DNA of 64,000 nucleotides from Teleogryllus oceanicus (taxonomy: Eukaryota; Arthropoda; Insecta; Orthoptera; Gryllidae): positions 71,430,137-71,494,136 of the forward strand of contig CAXIVR010000006.1 of the NCBI GenBank assembly GCA_964035755.1, written 5' to 3'. Below, one piece after another: positions 10,550 to 22,860 of this stretch. Numbering within the stretch: position 1 is the stretch's first letter; every line of letters starts with the position of its first letter. The notes under the pieces were generated by a model. That model did no database searches and was not told the DNA's origin. It saw only the letters and a program-made list of their open reading frames with translations. Both the position numbers and the translations under genes were made by a program.

Positions 10550-12099
10550 CTATGCAGACAGAAACAGAGATTCACTTCTTAATTTTGATTAAAAAAGCAT
10601 ATTTTTAAAGAAACTGGCTTCCCAAGAACCTGCATTATTTGTTTCTTTCTATTGTTAGAAAGATTTTAAATGTTTAGATTTGTAAATACGGGAGTTAAGT
10701 ATCTTTTTCAATGATCCATTTGACTCGCCTCTTTAGAAAATATGCTGCCTCGACAGAACAATACATTTTTATTTATTTATTTTTGCATTCGCTTTTTCCT
10801 TCATCCGAAGAAAATCTCACCAGACCAATGAAACCAAATACTTACCAGATTCAAAAGTGAGAGAAAATTTATTCGTATTTGTTTACGTTAAAAACTAATT
10901 GTATTGATGAATCATTAACAGTTTGGACCATTACATTGCGATGCAATTCCTACAAGCATTGTCATTGTTAATGATATAAAAATGCTACCTCATTCTCTAA
11001 ACCTCTATCTGGCTATTGAGAACACACTGAAAATATGTACAGTTTTCCCGTTTCACGATAGGTTTTCGAGATTAGGATAATTAGCAATATTTGGATGATC
11101 ATGTGTCATAACAATATAAAAATTACATAAAAATCGTTGTATATCGCGAAGAGGTAATTTAGCTGCATTAATTGGTCCTATTAGCTGACGCATATCAAAT
11201 ATAAAAAAATCACTACTTTCGTAAGGGTGGTATGACTTCAGTCGTACAATATTTAATTTTTTTTCAAACAGGAATCATTTTTGTCTGAGTGGATATACAG
11301 CTGTAAGCCGGTACATGCGCATAATTAAAAAATATCCACTTTCATAATTTGTAGTAAAACTTCACGACACTGATATCATTTTGTAATAAGTTGAACACAC
11401 ATAATAATTCCTTATCTTATTATTGACAATATTTACATCGGTCTATCACATCTCACAGAGTGAATAGATAGACATAAACGAAAATTATAATTTATTGCAA
11501 TTTTTACAAAAAGTGCAAAGTGTTGTAAGATATTCGCGTAACCATTTTATTACAACACTGTACTTCTTATCAAACTTGTCCTAGCGGCATCTTCGATAAT
11601 TGTCCAATCATGTATTGTTATAATGAATGTTACAATAAATATTTCGTAAATAAATATAACGGGTAAAAAATTTTAATTGTACTCCAATTGAGCCACTGAT
11701 TCCCTTAAAAAAGAACAAAAGTATTCTCAGCAGAAAAATTAATGTTTGTCAGTTAATTGATGGGTGTTTACGCCATGCATAACAAACAATTCGATTATAT
11801 TTATTTATACTTTTAAATGAATATTTATTTCACATTATATAATTAAAAAAATATGAAAACGAATTTCAAGAATTAGTAAAGTTAGGAAATAAAACAGATT
11901 TGTCTGTCAAACAATCACTCTCTCAAGTAAACTAAAAGTGCCTGATGGCACGTGAATTGCTCTGAAGAAGTGAAACTCACTTCTTTTTACATTTTAAATA
12001 TTCTTCTAAGGGAACCGAAAATGATAGTCACCACCAAAATAACTAATACACTATTAAACATTTCAAAATGTTGAAATAATTTATGAAGTACATACATAC
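10550..12099. other. Probable intron of the proline-rich gene
   Basis: AT-rich, with no repeat or open frame of note. It would be the first intron if the donor at 12099 is used with the acceptor at 10550. A second donor-like site (CTG|GTAAGTATTT, minus strand, near 10848) lies inside and has no matching exon. Confidence 0.4.
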
Positions 12100-12330
12100 C
12101 TATTTAATGTGAAGTGGTGAAACAGTCCTTTTCATGCCAGCATGTGAGAAGGGAGGTGTGTCTCGATGGAAGCAGGTCTGTTCTGGAGATGCCTCTTGCC
12201 ACTACTGATGAGCTACACCCAGAACAAATGAGTACCCGTCTGCGGAAACAGAGACACGCCTCGGCAACTGTCTTCTCGTTTCGAACCAAACCGGCCGCAC
12301 GCAGGAATATACTGCTTGGGTAGGGGGGGG
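12100..12330 (-). other. Candidate 5' untranslated exon
   Basis: On the minus strand this CpG-containing segment ends in AAATAG|GTATGTATGT, a good insect donor. In the frame that would join the next exon there is a TGA and then no ATG before the junction. Translation would therefore begin in the next exon, as modelled. The upstream boundary is not defined; 12330 is only where the composition changes. Confidence 0.35.
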
Positions 12331-12754
12331 ATGAAGGCTACGCTGCAGCCCTGATGAACACATCCTGTTAACTGGCCTTTCTTCGAACGCATTAAAATAT
12401 ATTAGCTGTGCTGTATGCAGAATGAGAGAAGAGTCCTTTGATATTAATCTACCTCCTGGATATGATCATGATTTTATCAACCAGAAGGTTGGCGGGCCTG
12501 CTTGCAGGTGAAGTGGAAGCTAGCACGCCATCATTAGGCCTCGGAAGTTTATTTCTTTATTTTTACTAAATGAAGGATGCAAAAAGAAACTTTTCTATCT
12601 GAATTAGGGCTACAAAGGTTAGGCGTCTAAAAATTATTTGCGCTCAAAATAATTTCATACCCATTTCAATATTTTATTCTAATACAGAAATTGTCACCAG
12701 CACTTGCATGAAAACTTCGTTGATATTTCTGAGCACAACTTCCTTAGCCATTAT

Positions 12755-13160
12755 AGCAGTTGGGTAGTGAATGTGGAGGAGTTCCCCGCTGGATGGTGAC
12801 TTTCCGTGCCAAACACAGGTCGGTTTGCGGGGAATTTCCCCTACAGATATCTCCCCCAGAGGGGTAGTGCCCAGTCTGATAAAGTGATATGATTTCCCAG
12901 CATATGTGTAAGTGAATACGAGTATGTAAGTGTGTGTGTGTAAGGGGAGAGGGTAGGAAGAGGAAAAGAAAGGAAAGATTGCACCTAATCCATGACCCCG
13001 TTTGCTAGGGTACTGCTCCGGTATTTGCCTGGCATTGATCAGGGATCGTCTGATCAGTGTAACCGACCGTTAGAATTCTCTACCATAAAGCACCCCGACC
13101 TAACTATCTAACCGATGTCGAATAACATAACCTCTCAGTGTGATTCGCTGCAAAGACAAT
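12755..13160 (-). mobile_element. SINE-A copy a, old and diverged
   Basis: Shares block order with intact SINE-A copies: CCCCGCTGGATGG near 12788, GTAAGTGTGTGTGTAAGGGGAGAGG near 12926-12952 (a 25-bp stretch), GGGTACTGCTCCGG near 13008, CCGTTAGAATTCTC near 13068, and traces of the tRNA-like head after 13130. No target duplication was found. Confidence 0.75.
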
Positions 13161-15639
13161 GTTAATACTGATCCTGAGATAACTCAGCCTCAATGGAAAC
13201 TTAATTATCCTTCTACTCTTCTACATGAACTTTCTTCCTTGTATTTTCGTGTCATATACATAGACCTTTGTTCTCGGGGAGAGGTAAAATACCCAGGAAT
13301 GGGATGTGTCTCCTCATCGCCAAACATCACGTCTGCAGTCTGATATCAATAAAAGGACTCCAAAAACTTTGACTGGATATCAGGCATTCTCCTAGCAATT
13401 TTTCACACTTTCTAAACCTGGAGATCGAGTTCGACACTTCTTATATCATATTTCGCCTCTGATTGCAGTGAAAGAAAATGAGAGTGCCCAAATGTTCGGC
13501 TTGCGGATGCGTTTTCATGTTATTTGTGATTGCTGTCTAATGGGAACCACAAGAAACAGGAAACTAATAACAAAAAGGTTAAAACGGTCAAAATTAGGCA
13601 ACTTTTTTTAAAATGAGCATAGATACTTATATTTGTAGGTTATCAATTTAACTGTTTTGCCTACTTTAGTAGGTTATTGTTATTTAACTGTCACCGGGTC
13701 ATACCCAATTGCAGTTCAAATAAATGTAAATGTAAAATATTTTTAAATTAAGAAAACATCTAAGAAATAAAATGTTGTAGAGTGCAGTGTGTTAGCTAAA
13801 GCAAACAAAAATCCTGTAACACTGTGCAAAGTCCTGTAAGAATAGCTACATTCACAGCTGCAACATTTGCATTTTCAAATTTTGCGGACCAGTTGATGGA
13901 TGGCTTAAGTTGCCTTTTCAATTATCATTGTATGTTTCTACATAGATACAGGCGTCATGGTAATTGATTGTATACGTGTCAACAACCAATGAGAATCTGG
14001 CAAATTTCTCCAAATCAACGTGGGATTATACTAATGAAAAATTCCACTTTGAAGTATACTGATCCAGGTCGATAATTTGATTATGGGACTACTCTGTGTC
14101 TATATTTCTTAGCTCTCCATCCTTTCTCTAACTCCGTGTTAATGTTCATTGTCAGAGGTGCGTGTCTAAGGAATGATAGTTGCTCAGTCATAGTTCAAGT
14201 CCGCTTTGTACTTTATTATACTGTTTATCAATATCTCTATCCGATCACATCCGCTTGTTTTAGAGTTAGTAGCGATCATTTACAAACGAAATTCTGAGCA
14301 ACTAAAACCATATGATGATAGTACGGCCAGTTGTGGTGTTTGTATACTTCAATAATGAGTGTATAATGAAGCATTTATTATAATGTCTTTGCTTTGAAGT
14401 ACCCAATCTTCTGTACAGGATCTAAGTGTATAGGATGGGCGAGAAATGAATTTCTAAACGGCGATGCATGCATAGGTGTTCTCCAAACGAAATCATTTCT
14501 CATGGCGGGATGAACATCCTAATGTTTTCTGGGAAGAAATTCAGTACTTCAGTGAATGAAATAGAGCAATATAAACAATTAAATGAATATACAAAGAATT
14601 GTTGTCAACTGCATAAACATGCACTCCTCCAAAAAGCTGACGAGCGATGATTTTTCGACTCGTGCCATATTCAAGCGTGTAAAAGCTCGATCAAAAATTT
14701 AAAAATGTAATGTAAGCCAAAAAATTAGTTCACAGTGGAAAAAATGTGAAGAAACATGATTAATATTTTTAATTTCATATTAAAAAATTATGATTAGATG
14801 TTTACTCACATTTGTTTCTTAGTAAACAATTTTCATGCAGCATATAAAACTGGAGAAAAAATATGACCGAATTTTCCAGTTTTTTCCTAATCAGTACCTG
14901 ATCCATTGTTGTTGTATTATTTCTATTCTATTGTACTCTTCCAAAATGTAGAGAGGATCTAATCCCAAGATCATTGGCATCAAAAGAAGAACAGATCCAA
15001 TTTGCACAAACACATTTTTCATAGTACTCCACATGCTTTAGCCTTCCCTGCACAGAGAACCACAGGGATCTCAAATGACATATTCATTCGTAAATATAAC
15101 AAATATTTTAAGGTTTTTATTCCAGGAAGAGTCACAAGATGTCAAATGGCGACTAGTTAAATCAAGGGCACGTTTTTTTGTTTCCGTTAAATAAATCAAC
15201 GACGTTTAGCGGTATGGTCAATGAATTCGTGGTGGATATTTCAGAATTTCCAATGTCTGTTCAATAAATATTTAACAACTCATTCAATACTCAATAAAAA
15301 ACGAGAAGCTAACTATACGACGGCTGAAAAGAAGTGTCATCATCATTGATACATAAATGTTATAAAAGTCTCACTTTGTTCTGCCTTCACTTTTTCATTC
15401 ATATTATAAATATGTTTGAAATAAATTATTTTATTTACTGTATATTATTTTAAAATTCTTCCCTCATATAATTTTTGATTTCTTATCTTCCTATTATAAT
15501 ACATCGGTAATTTATAGTTTGCTTCCATTTCACAAGAATTCAGTTACTAAATCACTTTACGAAGAGTTCAAGAATACTCAGAAATACGTACACTACCCAA
15601 AAATAACTATCAATTTAAATATGCTATCTTGTAAATATG
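13161..15639. other. AT-rich intergenic or intronic stretch
   Basis: No supported gene. Near 13680-13740 sequence resembling a retroelement tail (CAAATAAATGTAAATGTAAA) is seen without a recognisable body. Confidence 0.4.
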
Positions 15640-15668
15640 CTATCTTATTTGCACAAAACTCGACTCAC

Positions 15669-15960
15669 CAACTGTGCTACAAATGACACTACCAGCAGTC
15701 GAACTGCAATCCAGTTGACACTCAATCGATATCCGTGATCGAGAACATGGACAATACCGGTTGAAGCGTCGAACCAATCTGTCTTCCGACTCAACAGCAG
15801 TGTCGCTTGCCTGGTGCAGCTCCTGTCCTGCGTTGTGCCTTGGGATTACTGATGTCTTTAACGTGCCGCGCGTGCCGCAGTAAACGAAAACCCGGTTCAC
15901 ACTCGGCGATCTCGTTTGCTGGCAAACCAGTCACCAGCCACGTGTTGCCTGTCGTATGCT
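15669..15960 (-). other. CpG-rich block ending in a consensus splice donor; possible distal 5' exon
   Basis: The minus strand ends in CACAGTTG|GTGAGTCGAG at 15669/15668, a strong donor. The block is CpG-rich against AT-rich surroundings. One frame is open for about 90 codons up to the donor but has no ATG and is closed upstream by TGA, so an untranslated exon is the simpler reading. It could be an alternative first exon of the proline-rich gene 5 kb downstream, or of another minus-strand gene. Confidence 0.3.
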
Positions 15961-16030
15961 AAACGACGTTTTCCTTCAACCCACTGTACTACTTAAACTG
16001 GTTTCAGCTACCTCGGTGAGGAATAATTGT

Positions 16031-16592
16031 TGGTTGGTTGGTTGGTTTTACGTGTTTCCGGGCGCGTTAACGGCTTGGTCATTAGTCCGTTAGTGTAGTG
16101 CATGTTTGCTTCTCGGGAGATGGCGGTGATCTTCCCCCGCTGGATGGCGAGATCCGGCGCCGTCCTACCGTCGGCTAGTGGGGTTTCCCCTAACCAGGAC
16201 TCTCCCACCAGCGAGGCACCGCCCCAGCCGGGACAAGCTCTAAGCTCCCGACCGGTCTCCCGGAATATGTGGTAGTGTAGTGCATGTTAGTGTAAGTGTG
16301 TGTGTAAGGGGAGAGGATAGGACAGGGAAGAGGAAGGACAGATCGCGCGCGGTCCGTGGCACGTTTCGTAGGGTACTGCTCCGGCATTCGCTCGGTGTTG
16401 ATGGGAGAAACCACGGAAAACAACCGATCAGAGCAACCGGCCTCTAGAATTCTCCTCCAAGCAGCGACTGAATTCGACCTAGCTAAAAAGCTAGTGTCGA
16501 AAATCCTGCCGCCGTGGGAGTGGGAACCTAGGACCTCCCGGTCAGAGGCGCTGCAGTGACATCAGTTGATGCACTGAGCTACCGCTCCCGGT
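16031..16592 (-). mobile_element. SINE-A copy b, full length with 12-bp target duplication
   Basis: Reference copy. On the minus strand: tRNA-like head (GGGAGCGGTAGCTCAGTGCA, then a slightly altered B-box region), a body with GGCCGGTTGCTCTGATCGG-type blocks, GGTCCGTGGC/GCGCGCGATC, ACACACACTTACACT, GGAGCTTAGAGCTTGTCC, a GGCGCCGGATCTCGCCATCC block, and a 3' end CCCGGAAACACGTAAAACC with CCAA repeats. Perfect AGGAATAATTGT repeats at 16019-16030 and 16593-16604 are the target-site duplication. Length is 562 bp. Confidence 0.9.
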
Positions 16593-16623
16593 AGGAATAA
16601 TTGTAATATATCCAAGATTCTTA

Positions 16624-17008
16624 CCGGAAGAGATGGCTCAATGGCGTTAACTGATGTCATTGCAGTGCCTCTGACCGGGAAGTCCTTGGATTCGAGTCCC
16701 GCTGGTGGCAGGATTTTCGACTCTAGCTTGGAAGCCAGGTAGAGTTCGGCCGCTGTCAGGAAGAGAATTCTAGCGGCCGGCTGCTCTGGTCGGCTGTTTC
16801 CCGTGGTTTCTCCTATCAATACCGGCAAATGCCGGAGCAGTACCGTAACAGACGGCGTACGGACGGCGCGCGATCTTTCCTACCTCTTCCTTGCCTTATC
16901 ATCACCCCTTGGCAGGAGACCGGTCGGGAGCTTAGAGCTTGTCCCGGTGGTGCCTCACTGATGGGAGAAACATGGTTGGGGAAAACCCCAGTAGCGGATG
17001 AGGAGCGC
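16624..17008 (+). mobile_element. SINE-A copy c, diverged subfamily, head to head with copy b
   Basis: Head reads AAGAGATGGCTCAATGGCGT with B box GGATTCGAGTCCC, then GGCAGGATTTTCGACTCTAG and GAGAATTCTAGCGGCCGGC. The CA-repeat region is deleted, and the 3' third is decayed (TTGGGGAAAACCCCAGTAGC). It starts about 20 bp after the duplication of copy b, giving a head-to-head inverted pair. Confidence 0.8.
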
Positions 17009-19460
17009 AGAAATCTAATAAATTGAGAATTGGCGTAGCCTAAGCAATTGTAGCTTATAAATTCACCAGAGTTTACGACCGTAAGCTATGTACTGACAAC
17101 TTAATTAGACCGTTAATATCTATTGAGGATTAGAATAGAAAAATATTCTTCTGATGAAATGTAAATGTTAATTGTGTTCCTACTTTTGGCAACTAAAACC
17201 AACCTTAATCTACCAGATTGTTCACAGCATTGTGGTCAACATGCAGCTCTCTGTGATTCTGAATGAATACTGAGTAGACAACAATCAGATCCTGGATGGA
17301 GAAGGCAAGAGGTTGAAGGACGCGGAGTCTCTTGTGTATATTTTGTTTGTTTTCGAGAGACATCAGGCGGTTATGTTTCTCTCAAAAGCAAGGAACGATC
17401 GAGATAAACTTCAGATAATGATGAGTGGATTTTATCGTACAATGTAATTTAACCTAACGAGCGTCTCAAATGATTACCATAATGCTTGTTGAATTTGTCT
17501 GGTAGCATGACGTCATCGGTTCAGAAGTGAAGGATATTCAAAATAAATAACGACTTCTCTAATAAAAATACCTCTGCCTTTCTGACGTAATGAACACATT
17601 TTCTAGTAAAATATAAGATAATGATCTAATGTATCAGCAAAGAATTAAAAATAAAAACAGAAAAATCTTAGATGAACAATAAAAATCGAAAAGTTTTGAA
17701 TGGTAAACTATTATTAATGATTTTATTATATTATATAATTCTATTTTATTATTTGTCACTGTGCAAAACCATTTCTTGAAATGCAAAATGCATTTCCATC
17801 AAACCGTAGAAAATGAACTTATTCGTGCTTATTGAATGATGTATAGTTTGAAATATTTTATGAAATTTTTGTGGAATGTTTTAGTTGTTGTTTTAGAAGG
17901 TTTATGAATAACATAAGAACAATGAGTTCCTTCAAATATTAAAATGCATGATTTTTTATTCTCAATAGATCACTTGAAGTTTCCTACTTGCGAATTGTTT
18001 CCTTTTGTAACAAGTTTCTGGAAATATGTACATATTTATTATATACAGATATTTAAAATCTACTGATCTTGCTAAGTGTTTTTTAAAGAGTTTCGACGAC
18101 CAATACGCAACAATTTCCAATTTCATGTAAACAAGTAATTTCTCATTTTATGGTATCACCAACTCGAAAAGCCACCATTTCACCAGCAATGTAACGATTG
18201 AGAGTGGTGATGACTGAAAGATTCATTTTGGATAATAGTCATAAATGTATTGAATATTGGCAAATTAGTGGTCCTTTCCAGGTCGTAGATCTACAGGTCT
18301 GATTCGTGGGTACTGTGGTTGCCATGAATATCTGAAGGAGATGAATGCTAAACGGGCACTCGTTTGTCGCGAACCGCGCGCGACCATTCCTTTCCGTATC
18401 TGACACACTACTGATCACCCTTATAGCAAGGCCCATCGCCCATTGATCTCGGAGTTTCAAACGGATGTTTTTAAAATTTTTTGAGAGTAGTTCACATACA
18501 ACCTCAAAAACATTTTCAAAATTTTCTCAAATACGGCACCAAATTTTTTTGATCGCTCTTTGTCTTTGGATAACGAAAAATACGCTTTAGAGAATGGTGT
18601 GTCATATTAAAATCACAGATTTTGTGTTTGAAAAATGAGGATAGGTTTATATTATAGGATTTCTAAAACGTCTGTCACCTCAAATTAATTGTTGTCTTCC
18701 TGTGCACCTGTATAAATCGATTTAGGTAAACTAATCATTCTATCAACATAAAATTTAAACACATGAACACTGCACATGGAACCAACTTAGTTTTTCTTTC
18801 ACCGTTGTATCCCTAGAGTTCCGAATAGTGTTTTATCTCGCCCTTACGAAATTTCTAGTCATATTGCGCTTCTGAGGTGTTGTGATATTAGAGTAGGCAA
18901 CTAAACTCTGAGGATCTGAGTTCGGGTCTTGGAGCGGAAATAAATTGTTGCTGGTTGAAAACACTTTTGCAAGCTTATGTAGTATAATATATCGGAGCAG
19001 TTAGAAATGATGCGAGAGAGAATGTGCTTTTTCAGCATCACTAGTTTAGCATTGAATTACGTGATAAGATGGGAAGTAAAAATCGCATATACCAATACCT
19101 CCGGAAAAGTATGAGGGAAACAGACTTGTCTGAGTAAAAAAACACGAGTGAATTTGTAAACCAGTTAACCTTGAAACAAAGTCGAATGCCCTTGTTTCCC
19201 GCTCATAAATTGGACACGGCTGAATCTCAAGTACGGAGCACCAGAAGAACCGGATTTCATGCAAAACGGCACATCCTCCAAGCATACTCACGTATATAAT
19301 TAAAAATAGTGAATTTATTCGCGTATTTTACCACTTTCATTTTTACTTTCTACCTACCGCTTACGCAGTGAAGAAAAGGTTATGTAATGCGCGAACAAAC
19401 GGCGAATTTGCAGCAGAAAAACTCATAGGAAATGAAAAAGAGCTTAGAGTTTATCCGGAC
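17009..19460. other. AT-rich stretch, no gene seen
   Basis: Mostly AT-rich. Around 18460-18600 there is decayed sequence resembling the GTCC-motif repeat family listed at 22.4, 28.2 and 31.2 kb. Short open frames near 18.3 and 19.1 kb have no splice or domain support. Confidence 0.4.
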
Positions 19461-19648
19461 TGGGTCAGTGGCCCGCTGGTGGGAGATACCTGGTTGGGAA
19501 AAACCTCGTAAGTCGGCGTGTAAGTCGGCGCCGGATATTACCGGTCAGCGGAGGGAAGAACACCGCCACTTTTCGTTAAAACGTGCCCTTCATTTATGGA
19601 ACTACTGACCATAGTAGTTGACGCGCCTGGACTCACGAAATAGTCAAT
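19461..19648 (+). mobile_element. SINE-A copy d, 3' fragment
   Basis: Carries only the 3' blocks: CCCGCTGGTGGGAGA, GGTTGGGAAAAACC, GTCGGCGCCGGAT, CACCGCCA, GACTACTGACC-type and GTTGACGCGCCTGG. It is diverged and runs into the GC-rich island that follows. Confidence 0.75.
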
Positions 19649-19816
19649 TCTAATTATGTACCCCGACCCGCCTATTGCGTTCCTCGCACTTGTCCTGTCA
19701 CCGTTATGTATATTTCTACTCTCCCCTTTGCTACCTTTCTCCTTCCACTTTCCGCCCCACAACTCCTCGTCCACGCCTCCCCACCGCTGCGGAGCGCGCC
19801 GTGTCGTGCGGACCCG

Positions 19817-19828
19817 TGACGTCACGTG
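19817..19828. promoter_or_regulatory. Composite CRE and E-box, TGACGTCACGTG
   Basis: A perfect CRE palindrome TGACGTCA (19817-19824) overlaps a CACGTG E-box (19823-19828) in a CpG-rich block (19780-19890). The motifs bind CREB/ATF and bHLH-class factors. No transcription start or gene is visible next to them, so function is unproven. Confidence 0.3.
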
Positions 19829-19924
19829 GCACGCGAGCTGCGCGGGAGTCGCGCGTCGCATGACGCTGGGGCCTCCACAAAACAAACTCGACCTTTTTTT
19901 CTCGATCGTTGCTAGTAAGCGGCA

Positions 19925-20574
19925 CGGATGTGGAGGTGACGTCTGCGAGGGCGGGGACGGGGGATGTCGGCGCAGGCGACGGCGGAGGCGGGGACGACGG
20001 TCATGGCGGGAGGGACGGCGGGGGAGGACGGCGGAGACGGAGGAGAAGGTGGAGGCGGCGGCGACGGCAGAGGAAGGGACGTCGGCGAGGGCGGGGGTGG
20101 GGCTGAGACGAAGGCAATTATTCTGGGGGTGTGGGAGCGGTGACAGGGTGGGAGCGGAACGTTAGAGATGATGGCGGTGGGGGAGAAGGAGAACGGGGGC
20201 GGGCCCGGAACGGCGACAGAAGGGGGGGGGGGGAAGGAGGGGGGGCTGAAGCGCATAGGGTGGATGGCGCGGGTGAGAGACTGGGGCCGGGAGCGGAATG
20301 GCGGGGGAGTAGCGTGGAAGTTAGCGATGTCAGGAGAGGCGAGGCGGAACGGTGCGGGAACGGGGGAAGGGGCGAGGGGGGGGGCGGGGGGGGGGTGGGA
20401 GGTGCGGGGGGCGAGCGAAGCGGGAACGGATTGGGGCGGGGGCGTAGGAAATGGCGTGGTTGGCGGGGCAGGGACGGAGCACGGGCGTGGACCTCGGCAG
20501 AGAATGAGGACTGTCTAGTTGAGGACGGGGACGGACGTGATGCGGGAGAAGGTGGCACAGATGGGGTGCAGACC
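19925..20574. repeat. Strand-asymmetric G-rich (C-rich on minus) island
   Basis: About 650 bp almost free of C runs on the plus strand, with many G3-G9 tracts, so G-quadruplexes and R-loops are possible. Long open frames on both strands here are composition artefacts: Gly/Arg-rich one way, Pro/Ser-rich the other. It ends at the target duplication of SINE-A copy e. Confidence 0.7.
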
Positions 20575-20587
20575 ACGACGAAGTGGA

Positions 20588-20726
20588 TTGATTGATCGAT
20601 TTTTTCATGTTTCCAGGCGCGTCAACTGCTTCGGTCATTAGTCCCGTTAGTGTGGTGCATGTTTTTTCTCGGGAGATGGCGGTGATCTTCGCCCGCTGGA
20701 TGGCGAGATCCGGCGTCAACCTACCG
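20588..20726 (-). mobile_element. SINE-A copy e, 5'-truncated with 13-bp target duplication
   Basis: Only the 3' 139 bp are present: on the minus strand GGATCTCGCCATCCAGCGGG-type sequence through GGCGCGTCAACTGC-equivalent blocks to an A run followed by TCAATCAATC. Perfect ACGACGAAGTGGA repeats at 20575-20587 and 20727-20739 prove an insertion that was 5'-truncated at integration, as in LINE-type priming. Confidence 0.85.
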
Positions 20727-20739
20727 ACGACGAAGTGGA

Positions 20740-22439
20740 GGAAGGGGTGGATCGGTGAGTTAGGCAGGTAATGTTTTCCCTACACCCCAGCCGCATTGCA
20801 GTCGAATCCTTTGTCACTCGAATCACTTTGCTTTCCCAAGCAAATGAGCTCTGGTTTTCGCTCGAACCAAACGAGTTTTTTCGTGCGTTTTCGTGATGGT
20901 TTCGTTTTTATTGCAAGCCATCCGCGTTTGTAACAATCCACCCCTGCTTTCTCCTCAAGTGCATTTTATGAAATTAAATTCGCGAAATATTGAAGAGTGG
21001 AAATAATTGAATTTTGGTATGCCGCATTTTCACTTCCCTATCCCAGCGCACGTCGTTTGAAAAATTCTCATCTCCAGGCAAGTGGGCCATTCGAGGGAAG
21101 AGAAAATCACACCTGCTTATTGTGTATTAGTGAACAACAGACATATGGCGTTAGCACATGAAACGATTGTAGAGCGGTTTTTGTATGAAAAAGTGAGCTG
21201 TACATCTTTTCGCATAGATAAGAGAAATCACCTTTTTCGGCATAACTTATTCAAAGAAATCCCATACCTCAAATCGTTTCATATAATGTTCCCGTTTCGG
21301 TTCATAGAATATATCGATTTAGATTTCACTCTCTGTTTTTCACAACAAAACTTTTCTGTTATGGCTTTAATACTAAAGGTTTTCATATAATTTTATTAAA
21401 TAATTGCGAATGAATGATAATGGTATAGAATAACGATTGGCAAATGTGGCTGGAAAAGCCACATGCAACTGTTTCTTAAGTGCATTTTGAATATTTACAA
21501 TAATTTATTTTCATTATTGCCATTTGGAAACAATTATTTCATTTCTTCTGTAATTATATGTTATGTACGTATAATTAGCACTCAAGGTGAGTGTTGGATA
21601 TGTAACCATATTAATTTAATTAAATTTTAATTGGTGAAATAATTAATGATGTGCTATTATGGTGCGGCTCTTTGTAATACAAACATTGGTATGCTCTTCT
21701 CATTAGCCACGTTTGTCGCCACCTCTGCTACAGAACATTAATAAATCTGTGTTCCTTTAGCGATTCCATTACAGTCCACGGCAAATTGTGGGAAATTTAA
21801 AAACTAGTAGAACTACTACTGTTATTTGATGGAAATTGTACATTACGTTATTTCAGGAACTATTTCTGTCAGATTTTTATTTTAAAAAATCCTCGCATTA
21901 TTACGAACTGTGAAAATTTTGAAAATTCAGGGACGTCGAAGAAAAGGACACATGCGCCATTCTTGTAAGCATTCTTTTTTCTAACCGTGAAAATTTTCTT
22001 TTTAAAAATTCAGCAGTTTTTAGGAAATTTTTTTAAATTTGCATTAATTTCATGGAGAAATTATGCGAAAACTTCTTTATTTTATAAATAAAATTGTTCA
22101 TGTCTTTTTAGAAGGTATCTGATTACATTTAAAACAAAATTATCTAAAGAAACAGAATGACACTAAAAAAATATCTACCTTTAATACTGAGCATTTGCAT
22201 TGTAGTTACTTTTTGTAATTTTTCAAAGTAAAGACAATTGGATGAAATAGATTCTAGCAGAACGTTTATACAGCCCTTTGAGGAGAAATTTCAAAGAAAA
22301 AATGGAGCATTTTTTAGAAAAAAAGTGTTTCAAAATTTCCTAGATTGGAATGCTCGCAAAGGTACGGGAAAACTTCTGATATTTTTTAAAAATTGTACAT
22401 GAAATTATTTGAAGATCTGTGTTTTTGAAGGACATACAT
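20740..22439. other. AT-rich intergenic stretch
   Basis: No gene supported. A 100-codon open frame at 21082-21390 has no splice, domain or composition support. Confidence 0.4.
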
Positions 22440-22860
22440 TTTAAAAAATAAATTTTATTAAATAAATAAAATTTAACTTAAATATTATAATTGTGGGACG
22501 GCGCCGAAAAGACTTTGAACTGATGTCATCATCGAAAGATGAAATATTTCAGGGAAAATGGGTTCTGACCCACTGAGCGTCCTTAACGCTATCCGAGGAC
22601 TAAGTTTAAACAAAAAATTTGGAGCAATTTTTTAATAAACTTTTGAAAATGTTTTAGAAGCTTAATGTAAAGTACCTGCAAAATCGAAATATCTGTTTCT
22701 GATTTGCAGAACCTTGAGTTATTGTAAGTTGATGGAGGATTATCAGTTTTGGAGAATATCGACCGAGCGGTTTTGGAGCTAGCGTTGCCCACAAACACAC
22801 GGACCGACAGACGTTTTCGTCAATCTGTTTTCCAGAATCAAAGATCTTCAGAACATGTAT
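22440..22860 (-). repeat. GTCC-motif dispersed repeat, minus-strand copy
   Basis: On the minus strand this reads GTCTGTCGGTCCGTG, then CAACGCTAGC, then ATTCTCCAAAACTGATA. That block order matches 31340-31450 (GTCCGTCC run, CAACGCTAGC, TTCTCCAAAATTGATA). It is non-coding and diverged. Confidence 0.6.

Noticed and set aside
16008..16828. Open frames of 65-90 codons across 16.0-16.8 kb
   Set aside because: All are translations of SINE-A copies; the same peptides recur at other copies.
19656..20595. Several overlapping open frames of 100-170 codons on both strands
   Set aside because: All are Gly/Arg- or Pro/Ser-rich products of the G-rich island; no splice sites or domains.
21082..21390. 102-codon open frame
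   Set aside because: AT-rich, no splice signals, no recognisable motif.
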